A model generated the notes under the pieces. It saw only the letters and a program-made list of their open reading frames with translations. It was not told where the DNA came from and did not search any database. Both the position numbers and the translations under genes were made by a program. A DNA stretch of 64,000 nt from the NCBI GenBank assembly GCA_018056425.1, contig JAGPFR010000001.1, positions 1 to 64,000 of the forward strand, in the 5' to 3' direction. The DNA is from Lachnospiraceae bacterium (lineage in GTDB: Bacteria; Bacillota; Clostridia; Lachnospirales; Lachnospiraceae). Positions 27,764-35,905 of the stretch are shown here, in pieces; the stretch's first letter is position 1, and each line of letters begins with the position of its first letter.

Positions 27764-28795
27764 ATGAAATTGGATGAGAAGTATTTTATTAAAAAGCTGA
27801 AGGAACTGCTGGATATCGATTCGGTCACAGGGCAGTATCACGAGCTTCAGGATTATCTGGTAAAAGAAGCAGAGAGCCTCGGATTTAAGACAAGTACTCT
27901 TAAAAAGGGCGGAGTTCTTATAGACCTCGGAGGCAAGGGTGAGGGAAGAGTCATAAGTGCACACGGTGATACCATCGGACTTATGGTTCGTCATATTAAT
28001 CAGGACGGAACCATAAAGGTATGTCCCGTGGGAGGATTGCATGCTCATAATTCCGACAGTGAAAATATCCGGATACATACCAGAAGCGGTAAAGTCATAA
28101 CCGGTGCACTTCAGAGAAAGCTTTCTTCAGTACATGTCACTCCCGATAAAGCATGGGAAGAATTGCCCGGCTTCGATGAAAACATTGTTGCAATCGTTGA
28201 TGCCGATGTAAAAAATGCAGATGATGTGAGAAAACTCGGAGTAGAGGTGGGAGATTATATCGCGCTCGATCACAGATTTAAGTACGAGAACGGATATATC
28301 AAATCACGTTTCATTGATGATAAAGCACAGGTAGCCGTTCTTCTGGAGATATTAAAGGATATGAAGAAGGAGAAAAAGACTCCTTCTAAGAAGACATATT
28401 TCCTTATTCCTTTCCACGAGGAGATAGGACTCGGCGGATCGTGGCTTCCCGAAAATACCGCAGAATTTCTTGCGGTGGATATAGCCTGCATTGGTCCGGA
28501 GCAGACTTCCGATGAGAGGAAGGTTTCTATCTTCTTCAAGGATTCACGTGCACCTTACAATTTCGATATGACAAGAGATCTGGAGAAAAAGGCCAAGAAA
28601 GCAAAGATAGATTATGTACCCGACATCTTCACTCCTCATTACGGTACAGACGCGGACACTTCTCTTTTGGCGGGATATGACATCCGTCATGCCGCTATCG
28701 GACCCGGAACAAGAGCAACACACGGGTATGAGAGAACCCACATCGATGCTATCCGTGATACATATACACTTGTAGCTGCATACATGTTTGATTGA
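27764..28795 (+). CDS. M42-family metallopeptidase
   Basis: 343 residues. Co-catalytic metal-binding motifs fit the M42 glutamyl/leucyl aminopeptidase family: SAHGDTIGLMV near 65-75, FIDDKAQVAVLLE near 184 and FHEEIGLGG near 218. The late segment YGTDADTSL leads to GTRATHGYERTH. It is a cytoplasmic peptidase that removes N-terminal residues from peptides. A possible ribosome site, AAGGTTATCTAAA, is weak. It overlaps the next gene by 4 nt. Confidence 0.9.
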   Translation: MKLDEKYFIKKLKELLDIDSVTGQYHELQDYLVKEAESLGFKTSTLKKGGVLIDLGGKGEGRVISAHGDTIGLMVRHINQDGTIKVCPVGGLHAHNSDSENIRIHTRSGKVITGALQRKLSSVHVTPDKAWEELPGFDENIVAIVDADVKNADDVRKLGVEVGDYIALDHRFKYENGYIKSRFIDDKAQVAVLLEILKDMKKEKKTPSKKTYFLIPFHEEIGLGGSWLPENTAEFLAVDIACIGPEQTSDERKVSIFFKDSRAPYNFDMTRDLEKKAKKAKIDYVPDIFTPHYGTDADTSLLAGYDIRHAAIGPGTRATHGYERTHIDAIRDTYTLVAAYMFD

Positions 28796-29457
28796 TGAAA
28801 AAAAGAGATTATAACAACATCTGTGAAATATGTTTCAATATCTGCATAGTTATCTTTACAGGTATCGGAACATATTTGATGTGGACAAATAACGATTCGG
28901 GCGCAGGACTCATGGCCTCGGGATTTGCCAATCTCAAATATTTTACGGTTTTGTCCAATCTGTTCTGCGGAGCCGTTGCTCTTATCAGGCTGATATTCTT
29001 CGCATTGTCAGCGAAATTTTCTGTACTCCCAAAGCTCATGGCAGCATCTGTAACAGGTCTTACATTTCTGATAATTGCCGCGTTCCTTCAGCCCCTTTAC
29101 CCTGAGCTGAATCTTTATGAGAGAGGCAATCTGTATTTTCATCTGATAGTTCCTCTCTTTGCTATGGCAGAGTTTTTGATCATAAAGACTCGTGAAAAGA
29201 TTCCGTTCAAATATACATTGTATTCAGCTGCGCTTGCGCTTGCATACGGAACATATTATCTGGTTAACATTCTGATAAACGGGATCGGAGAATGGCCCGA
29301 TACAAATGACTGGTACGGATTCCTGAATTGGGGATTTCCAATCGGAATTGCGATTTTTGCATTTGTTGTTTTGATGGATTTTGGAATTGCATGTGTGCTC
29401 AGGCTCCTGAATAACCTGATCAACAAGCTTAGGGCGAAAAAGCAGGTGGCGGTATGA
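28792..29457 (+). CDS. Pr6Pr-type six-helix membrane protein
   Basis: 221 residues with six hydrophobic segments and the family-like start region GTYLMWTNNDSGAGLMASGFANLKYFTVLSN. The Pr6Pr family has no established function. It overlaps the M42 gene (ATGA) and the next small ORF, so the stretch 27764-30367 appears to be one transcription unit. Confidence 0.8.
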   Translation: MMKKRDYNNICEICFNICIVIFTGIGTYLMWTNNDSGAGLMASGFANLKYFTVLSNLFCGAVALIRLIFFALSAKFSVLPKLMAASVTGLTFLIIAAFLQPLYPELNLYERGNLYFHLIVPLFAMAEFLIIKTREKIPFKYTLYSAALALAYGTYYLVNILINGIGEWPDTNDWYGFLNWGFPIGIAIFAFVVLMDFGIACVLRLLNNLINKLRAKKQVAV

Positions 29458-29669
29458 GAATAATAACTCAGATAAATGACGAAGATTATATAGCATTTAA
29501 CAATGCCTATCAGTTTAAATGTGAAGAAGGCCAAAAAAGACTTACCCTGTATATGGTTTTGTTCAGCGTCATGCTTGGAATGAGCATTCCTATCAGATGT
29601 CTCGGTGATGAGGCAGATACGTTCTTACCTTATGTTCAGCAAAGGACAGGACTTGGAGTTGTAAAATGA
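29454..29669 (+). CDS. short ORF, possibly a truncated membrane protein
   Basis: 71 residues. The start (INDEDYIAFNNAYQFKCEE) followed by one hydrophobic segment resembles the first part of a YcxB-like membrane protein. The sequence then ends after about 25 residues unlike that family. Start and stop overlap both neighbours (ATGA type), so it is translated in register with the operon. It could be a remnant left by a deletion, or a real small membrane protein. Not recognised with certainty. Confidence 0.5.
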   Translation: MRIITQINDEDYIAFNNAYQFKCEEGQKRLTLYMVLFSVMLGMSIPIRCLGDEADTFLPYVQQRTGLGVVK

Positions 29670-30367
29670 AATTATCTTTGAACAGAAATCAGATCAAGTA
29701 CCTTGCAATCATCGCAATGATAATTGATCACCTTGCTTGGAAAATGTTCAATACTGCATCCGTAGCAGGGCAGGTAATGCACTTTATCGGAAGACTCACC
29801 GGTCCTACTATGGCCGTTATGGTAGCTGAGGGTTATATTCATACCCGCAATGTTAAAAAGTATGCACTTCGCCTCGGGCTCTTCGCACTTATATCCTGGA
29901 TTCCGTTCTCTTTGTATGAAACAGGGACTATTACGTATCAGTTTGGAGTAATCTATACACTGTTCCTGGGGCTTATGGCTATATGCGTCTGGGACAGAAC
30001 CAATCTTCCCAAATGGGCTAAGATAGTAATAGTAGTTCTTCTGTGCATCATTTCGATTTTCGGAGATTGGCCGATATTCGATGTTCTATGGCCGTTGTTC
30101 CTCTTCATATATCGTGATGATAAGAAGAAAAAGTGGCTTTCATTTAATATCATCATCTGTGTTGAATGCGGATTGCTTATAATTCCAACAGCATTGAGCG
30201 GATCACCTTATGCACTCATGCAGCTCGGTGCGTTTATGGTTCCGATCATGTTTCAGTATTTCTACAACGGGGAATCCGGAAGCAAGCATCCTTTCCACAA
30301 ATGGTTCTTCTACATTTTCTATCCGCTTCACTTACTTATACTGGCATATATATTTGTACTCAGGTAA
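29666..30367 (+). CDS. TraX-family membrane protein
   Basis: 233 residues, polytopic (about seven to eight hydrophobic segments). The TraX-like N-terminus is NRNQIKYLAIIAMIIDHLAW, followed by FIGRLTGPTMAVMVAEGYIHTRN and LRLGLFALISWIPF. TraX relatives are membrane acetyltransferase-like proteins; chromosomal Firmicutes copies are not linked to conjugation. The start overlaps the previous stop. A strong terminator follows. Confidence 0.88.
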   Translation: MKLSLNRNQIKYLAIIAMIIDHLAWKMFNTASVAGQVMHFIGRLTGPTMAVMVAEGYIHTRNVKKYALRLGLFALISWIPFSLYETGTITYQFGVIYTLFLGLMAICVWDRTNLPKWAKIVIVVLLCIISIFGDWPIFDVLWPLFLFIYRDDKKKKWLSFNIIICVECGLLIIPTALSGSPYALMQLGAFMVPIMFQYFYNGESGSKHPFHKWFFYIFYPLHLLILAYIFVLR

Positions 30368-30373
30368 TTCACA

Positions 30374-30406
30374 CGTGGGACCTCAATGGTCCCACGTTTT
30401 CTTTTT
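30374..30406 (+). terminator. rho-independent terminator
   Basis: A perfect 9-bp stem CGTGGGACC/GGTCCCACG with a TCAAT loop and a T-rich tail. Confidence 0.93.
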
Positions 30407-30487
30407 CAAAAAATTCAGTATTCTACGATAAGATTTTTCTACGGTTTGCGGCTATATTGATAGAGGGGCTTTTTTCGGAGATATCTC

Positions 30488-31045
30488 ATGGACGACAAAC
30501 AGATAATTGAATTGTTTTTTAAAAGGGACGAGGCGGCACTTTCCGAGACGCAGGAAAAATACGGAAAGTACTGTCTTAAGATTGCCGGCAATATCCTGGA
30601 AGATGTCGAAGATTCCAAGGAGTGTGTTAACGATGCTCTGGTTACCGTCTGGAATAAGATCCCTCCTCTGATGCCGGCGTCATTAAAAGCTTTTCTCGGA
30701 AAAATAGTCAGAGATATATCACTGAGCAAATACAGGGAAAACCATGCGAAAAAACGTTACAACGCAATGACAGTGATGCTTGAAGAACTGGAGGAATGTA
30801 TTCCTTCCGGGATCAATATCGAAGATCAGACGGAAAAAAGAGAACTGATCGGGCTGATAGATGACTATCTTGAGGGCATTAAAACCGTGGACAGAGTATT
30901 GTTTGTCCGAAGATATTATTTCGGGGAACCGGTTAATGATCTGGCAGAAGAATTCGGATTTTCCGAAAACAAAGTGTCACAGAGGCTTTTAAAGATACGA
31001 AGAAAACTAAAAACTTTTGTTGAAAACGGAGGCTATGAATTATGA
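30488..31045 (+). CDS. ECF-type RNA polymerase sigma factor
   Basis: 185 residues. A sigma-70 region 2-like part (about 20-95: DEAALSETQEKYGKYCLKIA through LGKIVRDISLSKYRE) and a region 4-like helix-turn-helix (about 130-175: FVRRYYFGEPVNDLAEEFGF, then NKVSQRLLKIRRKL). A GGAGAT ribosome site precedes the ATG. The last codons overlap the next gene, which encodes a membrane protein and is probably its partner. The regulon is unknown. Confidence 0.88.
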   Translation: MDDKQIIELFFKRDEAALSETQEKYGKYCLKIAGNILEDVEDSKECVNDALVTVWNKIPPLMPASLKAFLGKIVRDISLSKYRENHAKKRYNAMTVMLEELEECIPSGINIEDQTEKRELIGLIDDYLEGIKTVDRVLFVRRYYFGEPVNDLAEEFGFSENKVSQRLLKIRRKLKTFVENGGYEL

Positions 31046-32064
31046 ATTCGGAAGATATGTATGATGTTATATCCGAAATTTCTCCGGATATTTTGGAAGA
31101 AGCAGATAATCATAAATTTGAAAAGGACTTTACTCCGCTTAAGATACTGGCTGCTGCCGCATGTGTCATGCTTCTTATTTGCGGATCCATCCCGGTCATG
31201 GCAGCGTGCAACAATGAGACAGCCTATCAGATAATGTATTCTATAGTTCCGTCTCTTGCACAGAACCTAAAGCCCGTATGTATCTCCTGTGAAAAAGAAG
31301 GCATCGTGATGGAGGTCGTGGGTGTAGAACTGGATAATGATAAAGCTAAAATTCTTGTATCGATGCATGACACGGAGGGAAGCAGGCTTTCAGAATCATG
31401 CGATCTGTTTGACAGTTATAGTATTCATACACGCAGTGCACAGTGCGCGGGATGCAGTATGGTGGACTTTGATGAGGAGACTTGTACGGCATATTTTCTT
31501 ATTCAGATCGACCAGATGGGCGTGCCCATCAAAGAAGGGGATAAGGTCGTCTTTTCCGTAAGGTCGATACTTCCCCGGAAAGATCATTTTGAAATTGCAC
31601 TGGATATGATAGATTTGTGTAATCTTCCGGAAGATGTTGAGGTAACGTATGACTACGAGTTCAGGGGCATGGGAGGAGGAAGGGTGCCCATTCCCGAAGG
31701 TGCAGTGCTTCCTGTGATCGTCCCCGGTTCATCAAACGAGGTGACGCTGGCGGAAGGCATAACATTAACCGGATACGGAATTTCCGACGGAATGCTGCAT
31801 GTTCAGACCAGATACACGGATATCTTTAAAACAGATAATCACGGGTATACATATCTGATAGATCCTTCAGGTGAAAAAGTACTGTATGATTTTAGCGTCA
31901 GCTGGTTTGATTCCGAGAGAAGGGACAGTTTTGACGAAGAATTCATTCTTATTCCCGAGGGAGGTTTCGAAGGATATAAGATCTGTGGAGAATACTGGAC
32001 CTGCAACGAAGGCCCTATCGAAGGCGGCTGGCAGATTACGATTCCAATGGGTCTTGTTGAATGA
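31042..32064 (+). CDS. single-pass membrane protein, probable anti-sigma partner
   Basis: 340 residues. A short cytoplasmic N-terminus (about 1-32) is followed by one membrane segment (about 33-52, LKILAAAACVMLLICGSIPV) and a large predicted extracellular part with beta-rich sequence. The start overlaps the sigma factor stop (ATGA). This layout fits anti-sigma proteins paired with ECF factors in Lachnospiraceae (DUF4179-like), but no zinc-binding anti-sigma motif is seen. The functional call rests on context. Confidence 0.65.
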   Translation: MNSEDMYDVISEISPDILEEADNHKFEKDFTPLKILAAAACVMLLICGSIPVMAACNNETAYQIMYSIVPSLAQNLKPVCISCEKEGIVMEVVGVELDNDKAKILVSMHDTEGSRLSESCDLFDSYSIHTRSAQCAGCSMVDFDEETCTAYFLIQIDQMGVPIKEGDKVVFSVRSILPRKDHFEIALDMIDLCNLPEDVEVTYDYEFRGMGGGRVPIPEGAVLPVIVPGSSNEVTLAEGITLTGYGISDGMLHVQTRYTDIFKTDNHGYTYLIDPSGEKVLYDFSVSWFDSERRDSFDEEFILIPEGGFEGYKICGEYWTCNEGPIEGGWQITIPMGLVE

Positions 32065-32112
32065 TTTTGAGAGGCTTCTCAGGCTTATTGCCGCGCGAAA
32101 ATGCTTTGTAAA

Positions 32113-32143
32113 GGGGGCTTTTTCCTAAAAGTCCCCGTTTTTT
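32113..32143 (+). terminator. rho-independent terminator
   Basis: A 10-bp stem GGGGGCTTTT/AAAAGTCCCC with one G-U pair, then G and T6. It separates the sigma-factor unit from the SCIFF unit. Confidence 0.9.
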
Positions 32144-32144
32144 G

Positions 32145-32173
32145 TTGCCATAATCCGCCGTAAATGGTATTAT
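32145..32173 (+). promoter_or_regulatory. promoter of the SCIFF peptide gene
   Basis: TTGCCA and TATTAT are separated by 17 bp, with a TGG just before the -10. It begins inside or next to the T-run of the preceding terminator. The predicted leader to the peptide gene is about 40 nt. Confidence 0.72.
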
Positions 32174-32219
32174 TTTTCGGAAATACAAATTTCAAATATA
32201 TGATTGATGAGGGATTGAA

Positions 32220-32366
32220 ATGAAAAGAATCAAAACTCTTGAAACCCGTAATCTTTGCGAAAGCGCTAAGAAGGGCGGATGCGGCGAGTGCCAGACTTCA
32301 TGTCAGTCTGCTTGCAAGACCAGCTGTGGTGTTGCTAACCAGAAGTGCGAAAATAAAGCTAAATAA
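32220..32366 (+). CDS. scfA: SCIFF family ribosomally synthesised peptide precursor
   Basis: 48 residues, beginning MKRIKTLETRNLCE and holding the family core GGCGECQTSCQSACKTSC followed by GVANQKCENKAK. The six family cysteines are C21, C24, C28, C32, C36 and C43; there is an extra C13. GAGGG lies before the ATG. SCIFF peptides are near-universal in Clostridia and are modified by the radical SAM enzyme encoded next. In the studied relatives, as I recall, a thioether joins Cys32 to Thr37. Here residue 37 is Gly. Confidence 0.95.
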   Translation: MKRIKTLETRNLCESAKKGGCGECQTSCQSACKTSCGVANQKCENKAK

Positions 32367-32393
32367 GTAGTTTTTCTCGGACAATGAAGTAAA

Positions 32394-32430
32394 CCCCTTT
32401 TGCCGGCTCAGCTGACAAAAGGGGCTTTTA
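32394..32430 (+). terminator. terminator/attenuator between SCIFF peptide and maturase
   Basis: A perfect 9-bp stem CCCCTTTTG/CAAAAGGGG with a 13-nt loop, then CTTTTATT. Partial read-through here would yield more peptide mRNA than maturase mRNA. Confidence 0.8.
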
Positions 32431-32468
32431 TTATAAGGCATTTTCCAACACGAGATTTAGGAGAAAAG

Positions 32469-33842
32469 ATGGTTCACCAGTATAAACTTAACGGATTTAA
32501 TATAGTTCTGGATTCATGTTCGGGCTCTGTTCATGATGTGGATGAAGTCGCTTACGACATGATCGAAATGTTCCCGGATACTTCCAGGGATGAGATCATA
32601 GAAAAGCTATCCGCTAAATATGCGGACCGTGATGATGTTACAAAAGAAGACCTCCTTGATTGCTACGAAGACATCGTTTCACTCAAAGAGGCCGGAAAAC
32701 TTTTTACCGAAGATACGTTTGAAGATATGGCAGGGACTTTTAAGGAGCGTAGCGGAAATGTTGTCAAAGCTCTTTGCCTCCATGTTGCACATACCTGTAA
32801 CCTGAACTGTTCGTACTGTTTTGCAAGTCAGGGAAAATATCATGGTGACAGGGCACTTATGAGCTTCGAAGTCGGTAAGCGTGCGCTTGATTTTCTCGTA
32901 GAGAATTCCGGAACAAGAACCAACCTTGAGGTGGACTTTTTCGGCGGCGAGCCTTTGATGAATTTCGATGTCGTTAAAGAACTTGTTAAGTATGCAAGAA
33001 GCATCGAAAAAGAAAAGAATAAGAATTTCCGTTTTACGCTTACGACAAACGGCGTGCTTATAGATGATGATGTCATCGAGTTTGCCAATAAGGAGATGAG
33101 TAATGTGGTCTTGTCTCTTGACGGACGTAAGGAAGTTCACGACCGTTTCAGGGTGGACTACGCCGGAAACGGAAGCTACGACAGCATAATTCCCAAATTT
33201 AAAAAACTCGTGGATGCCAGGGGCGGAAAAGGCTATTACATCCGCGGAACATTCACTCATTTCAATCCTGATTTTACCAAGGATGTATTCCATATGGCGG
33301 ATCTCGGATTCACGGAGCTGAGTATGGAACCGGTTGTTGGAAAGCCTGAGGATGAGACCACTCTTACTCCCGAAGATATCGAGATCGTTAAAGAGCAGTA
33401 CGAGATCCTGGCTAAGGATATGCTGAGACGTGAAAAGGAAGGAAAGCCGATAACCTTCTATCACTATATGCTCGACCTGACGGAAGGACCCTGCATTTAT
33501 AAGAGAATCTCCGGCTGCGGATCGGGCACGGAATATATGGCCGTCACTCCCTGGGGAGATCTGTATCCCTGCCATCAGTTCGTAGGTGAAGAATCTTACA
33601 AACTCGGTGATGTATTTAACGGTGTTACCAATGACCCTCTCCGTGAGGAATTCAGAAGCTGCAATGCATATGCGAGAAAAGAATGCAAGGACTGTTGGGC
33701 GAAGCTTTATTGTTCCGGCGGATGCGCGGCAAATGCGTTCCATGCCTCCGGATCAATAAGAGGCATCTACGAACCCGGATGCGAACTCTTTAAAAAGAGG
33801 ATCGAGTGTGCGATCATGATGTGTGTCAGCGAAAACGCATAA
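32469..33842 (+). CDS. scfB: SCIFF maturase, radical SAM/SPASM protein
   Basis: 457 residues from the ATG at 32469, which follows TTAGGAG. An N-terminal peptide-recognition region (about 1-95) is followed by the radical SAM cluster motif C110-x3-C114-x2-C117 (CNLNCSYC). The C-terminal SPASM cysteines are spread over about 345-440 (SGCGSG, YPCHQ, CKDCWAKLYCSGGC). It is predicted to install thioether bonds in the SCIFF peptide encoded 103 nt upstream. The longer open frame back to 32400 starts in the terminator and is not used. Confidence 0.95.
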   Translation: MVHQYKLNGFNIVLDSCSGSVHDVDEVAYDMIEMFPDTSRDEIIEKLSAKYADRDDVTKEDLLDCYEDIVSLKEAGKLFTEDTFEDMAGTFKERSGNVVKALCLHVAHTCNLNCSYCFASQGKYHGDRALMSFEVGKRALDFLVENSGTRTNLEVDFFGGEPLMNFDVVKELVKYARSIEKEKNKNFRFTLTTNGVLIDDDVIEFANKEMSNVVLSLDGRKEVHDRFRVDYAGNGSYDSIIPKFKKLVDARGGKGYYIRGTFTHFNPDFTKDVFHMADLGFTELSMEPVVGKPEDETTLTPEDIEIVKEQYEILAKDMLRREKEGKPITFYHYMLDLTEGPCIYKRISGCGSGTEYMAVTPWGDLYPCHQFVGEESYKLGDVFNGVTNDPLREEFRSCNAYARKECKDCWAKLYCSGGCAANAFHASGSIRGIYEPGCELFKKRIECAIMMCVSENA

Positions 33843-33853
33843 GGAAGAGTAAT

Positions 33854-35059
33854 ATGGAAACTCCAATAGTTGATTTTCTGGAACAGTTTCAGAAATCCGA
33901 TACCGCAAGACTCCATATGCCGGGGCATAAGGGAAAAACATACGGCTATAATAATATTCCTGGATGGCTCAGTGATGCATTTGCGTATGACATTACGGAG
34001 ATAAAGGGAGCGGATGATCTGTATCATCCGGAGGGGATCATAAAAGAGAGCGAAGCCATCGCTTCGGAAATCTACGGAACGGATACATTCTATGTAACCG
34101 AGGGATCCACCCAGGCTATCAAAGCCATGATATGGCTTGCCAAGAGGCATTGGGAAAATACGTTGGTGCCGGTATCATGTGATGAATACGGTTCAGAGCC
34201 TCAGCCCTACATGTTTGTGATAGGTAAATTTCACAAAGCGTTATTGTATGCCGCAACTCTTCTTAATGTGAATCTGATTAAAATAGAAGAAGAGAATTTA
34301 AGTGCGGATGAAGGTTTAAATAAAATCTATGATAATACCGTCGAAGAGATTAATCCCATCGGAGTATATGTGACTTATCCGGATTATTTCGGAAGTGTCA
34401 CGGACCTTGCCGCACTGAAGCGTGAACTGTGGTCGGTCAATATTCCTCTTTTGGTCGACGGTGCTCACTCTGCGTATTTTAAATTTCTGGATGCGGATAA
34501 GTATCCCGCATATCTACACCCTGTGGATTGTCTGGCGGATATATCGTGCACATCCGCTCATAAAACTTTGCCGACGCTTACAGGCGCGGCTTATCTACAC
34601 ATAAACGAATCTTTTTCCGATGTGATACCCGATGCTAAATATGCGCTGGATATGTTCGGCTCTTCCAGCCCCTCCTACCTTATAATGGCAAGTTTGGATG
34701 CATTCAATGGGGAATCGGATAATTACAGGGCAATGCTTGGAGAGTTTTGCGATAAAACGGAAAATCTCAAAAAAGAAATTTCCGGATTGGGATTTAATGT
34801 ATGTACATCGGATCCTTTGAGGATTGTTGTGAGATCCGATAATAAGTACACCGGCAATGATATGGCCGCATCTCTTCGTGCCTGCAAATGCGAACCCGAA
34901 TGCTGCGATGAAGGTTATGTTGTTATGATGCTCACGCCATATAATGGTGATGAGGATCTTGCACGTATAAAAGAAGCATTTGCGAAACTGAAGAATTCAT
35001 CAGGTGCGGAAAGTGATTCACCTGAAACCGGTTATAACTGTTTGAGGAATTTCTTTTGA
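33854..35059 (+). CDS. PLP-dependent Orn/Lys/Arg decarboxylase-like protein (short form)
   Basis: 401 residues from the ATG at 33854 (AAGGAAG upstream). Fold-type-I PLP motifs of the Firmicutes Orn/Lys/Arg decarboxylase family are present: ARLHMPGHKGK at the N-terminus, DITEIKGADDLYHPEG, and the PLP lysine K237 in SAHKTLPTLTG. It is shorter than the usual about 480 residues and seems to lack most of the C-terminal domain. The segment around 115-140 (VSCDEYGSEPQPY) departs from the family. Substrate is uncertain. It starts 11 nt after scfB. Confidence 0.85.
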   Translation: METPIVDFLEQFQKSDTARLHMPGHKGKTYGYNNIPGWLSDAFAYDITEIKGADDLYHPEGIIKESEAIASEIYGTDTFYVTEGSTQAIKAMIWLAKRHWENTLVPVSCDEYGSEPQPYMFVIGKFHKALLYAATLLNVNLIKIEEENLSADEGLNKIYDNTVEEINPIGVYVTYPDYFGSVTDLAALKRELWSVNIPLLVDGAHSAYFKFLDADKYPAYLHPVDCLADISCTSAHKTLPTLTGAAYLHINESFSDVIPDAKYALDMFGSSSPSYLIMASLDAFNGESDNYRAMLGEFCDKTENLKKEISGLGFNVCTSDPLRIVVRSDNKYTGNDMAASLRACKCEPECCDEGYVVMMLTPYNGDEDLARIKEAFAKLKNSSGAESDSPETGYNCLRNFF

Positions 35060-35853
35060 TGATATACGAGCTTCATTATTCGAAGACAAATACATATCTG
35101 ATAAAAGGAGATAAGGGGGTGCTTCTCTTTGATACGGGATGGGCGGGATCGTTTCCCGACTTTTGCAGATCGCTTAAAGAGACCGGTATCGCGGTAAAGG
35201 ATATCGGCTGCATCATGATCTCACACTTTCATCCCGACCATATGGGTATAGCTCAGGAGATTGCAAATGAAGGTGCGACTATCCTTGTTGCGGATGTTCA
35301 AAAAGAATTCATTCACAATTCCGACGAAATATTTGCAAGAGAAAACAAGTATCGTTTTATACCCATAGATGATGAGAAGATCAGACTGTTCTCTGTGGAT
35401 AAGAGCGGCGATCTTTTAAAAGAGATGGGGATAACCGGAGAAGTTTTCCATACTCCCGGACACAGTGAAGACAGTATATCTCTTATGCTGTATGACGGCT
35501 CTCTTTTTGTGGGTGACCTGAATCCTTTGTATGAACTGGAACTGCATAAGGGGACGCAGATAGAAGACAGCTGGAATATGCTGCTTGCGCGTAATCCCCG
35601 TAAGATATATTACGGACATGCAAAGACTGCGGAGATAAATACTGTAACGGAAAAGTCTTTGCCGGATAAAGATATGTATGATCTTGTTTCCAGGATCATG
35701 AAGATGACGGATAAAGGCTGTGACGTTAACAGAATTGCAAAAAAGACAGGTGCGGATAACGAATTTATTCAGGACGTACTCAGGATGTATCTGACACATC
35801 AAAATGTCGGAGTACAGGGTATCCTGGACAGGATTGAAATAAAAAACAGATAA
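35056..35853 (+). CDS. MBL-fold metallo-hydrolase
   Basis: 265 residues. The metallo-beta-lactamase motif SHFHPDHMG is near 54-62, with further metal ligands in HTPGHSEDS near 135 and GDLNP near 153, and a late YYGHAKT near 190. The C-terminal part is helical and could be a small nucleic-acid- or partner-binding domain. It overlaps the decarboxylase-like gene (ATGA type). The substrate cannot be told. Confidence 0.9.
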   Translation: MMIYELHYSKTNTYLIKGDKGVLLFDTGWAGSFPDFCRSLKETGIAVKDIGCIMISHFHPDHMGIAQEIANEGATILVADVQKEFIHNSDEIFARENKYRFIPIDDEKIRLFSVDKSGDLLKEMGITGEVFHTPGHSEDSISLMLYDGSLFVGDLNPLYELELHKGTQIEDSWNMLLARNPRKIYYGHAKTAEINTVTEKSLPDKDMYDLVSRIMKMTDKGCDVNRIAKKTGADNEFIQDVLRMYLTHQNVGVQGILDRIEIKNR

Positions 35854-35856
35854 AAA

Positions 35857-35893
35857 CAGCCCTTCACTTTGACAGGTTCAAGGTGAAGGGCTG
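35857..35893. terminator. bidirectional terminator between convergent genes
   Basis: A 16-bp stem (35857-35872 with 35878-35893, one G-U pair) and a five-base loop. On the minus strand it is followed by a T5 run; on the plus strand the T-run comes about seven bases later. It serves the MBL gene and the opposite lipoprotein gene. Confidence 0.88.
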
Positions 35894-35905
35894 ATTGCAT
35901 TTTTC

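Noticed and set aside
29666..30367. Conjugation-related role for the TraX gene
   Set aside because: It is in a chromosomal operon without transfer genes; chromosomal TraX-family proteins are common in Firmicutes.
32679..33743. 354-codon open frame on the minus strand opposite the SCIFF maturase
   Set aside because: Lies fully inside a well-supported radical SAM gene, has no ribosome site and no recognisable domain; it is a shadow frame.
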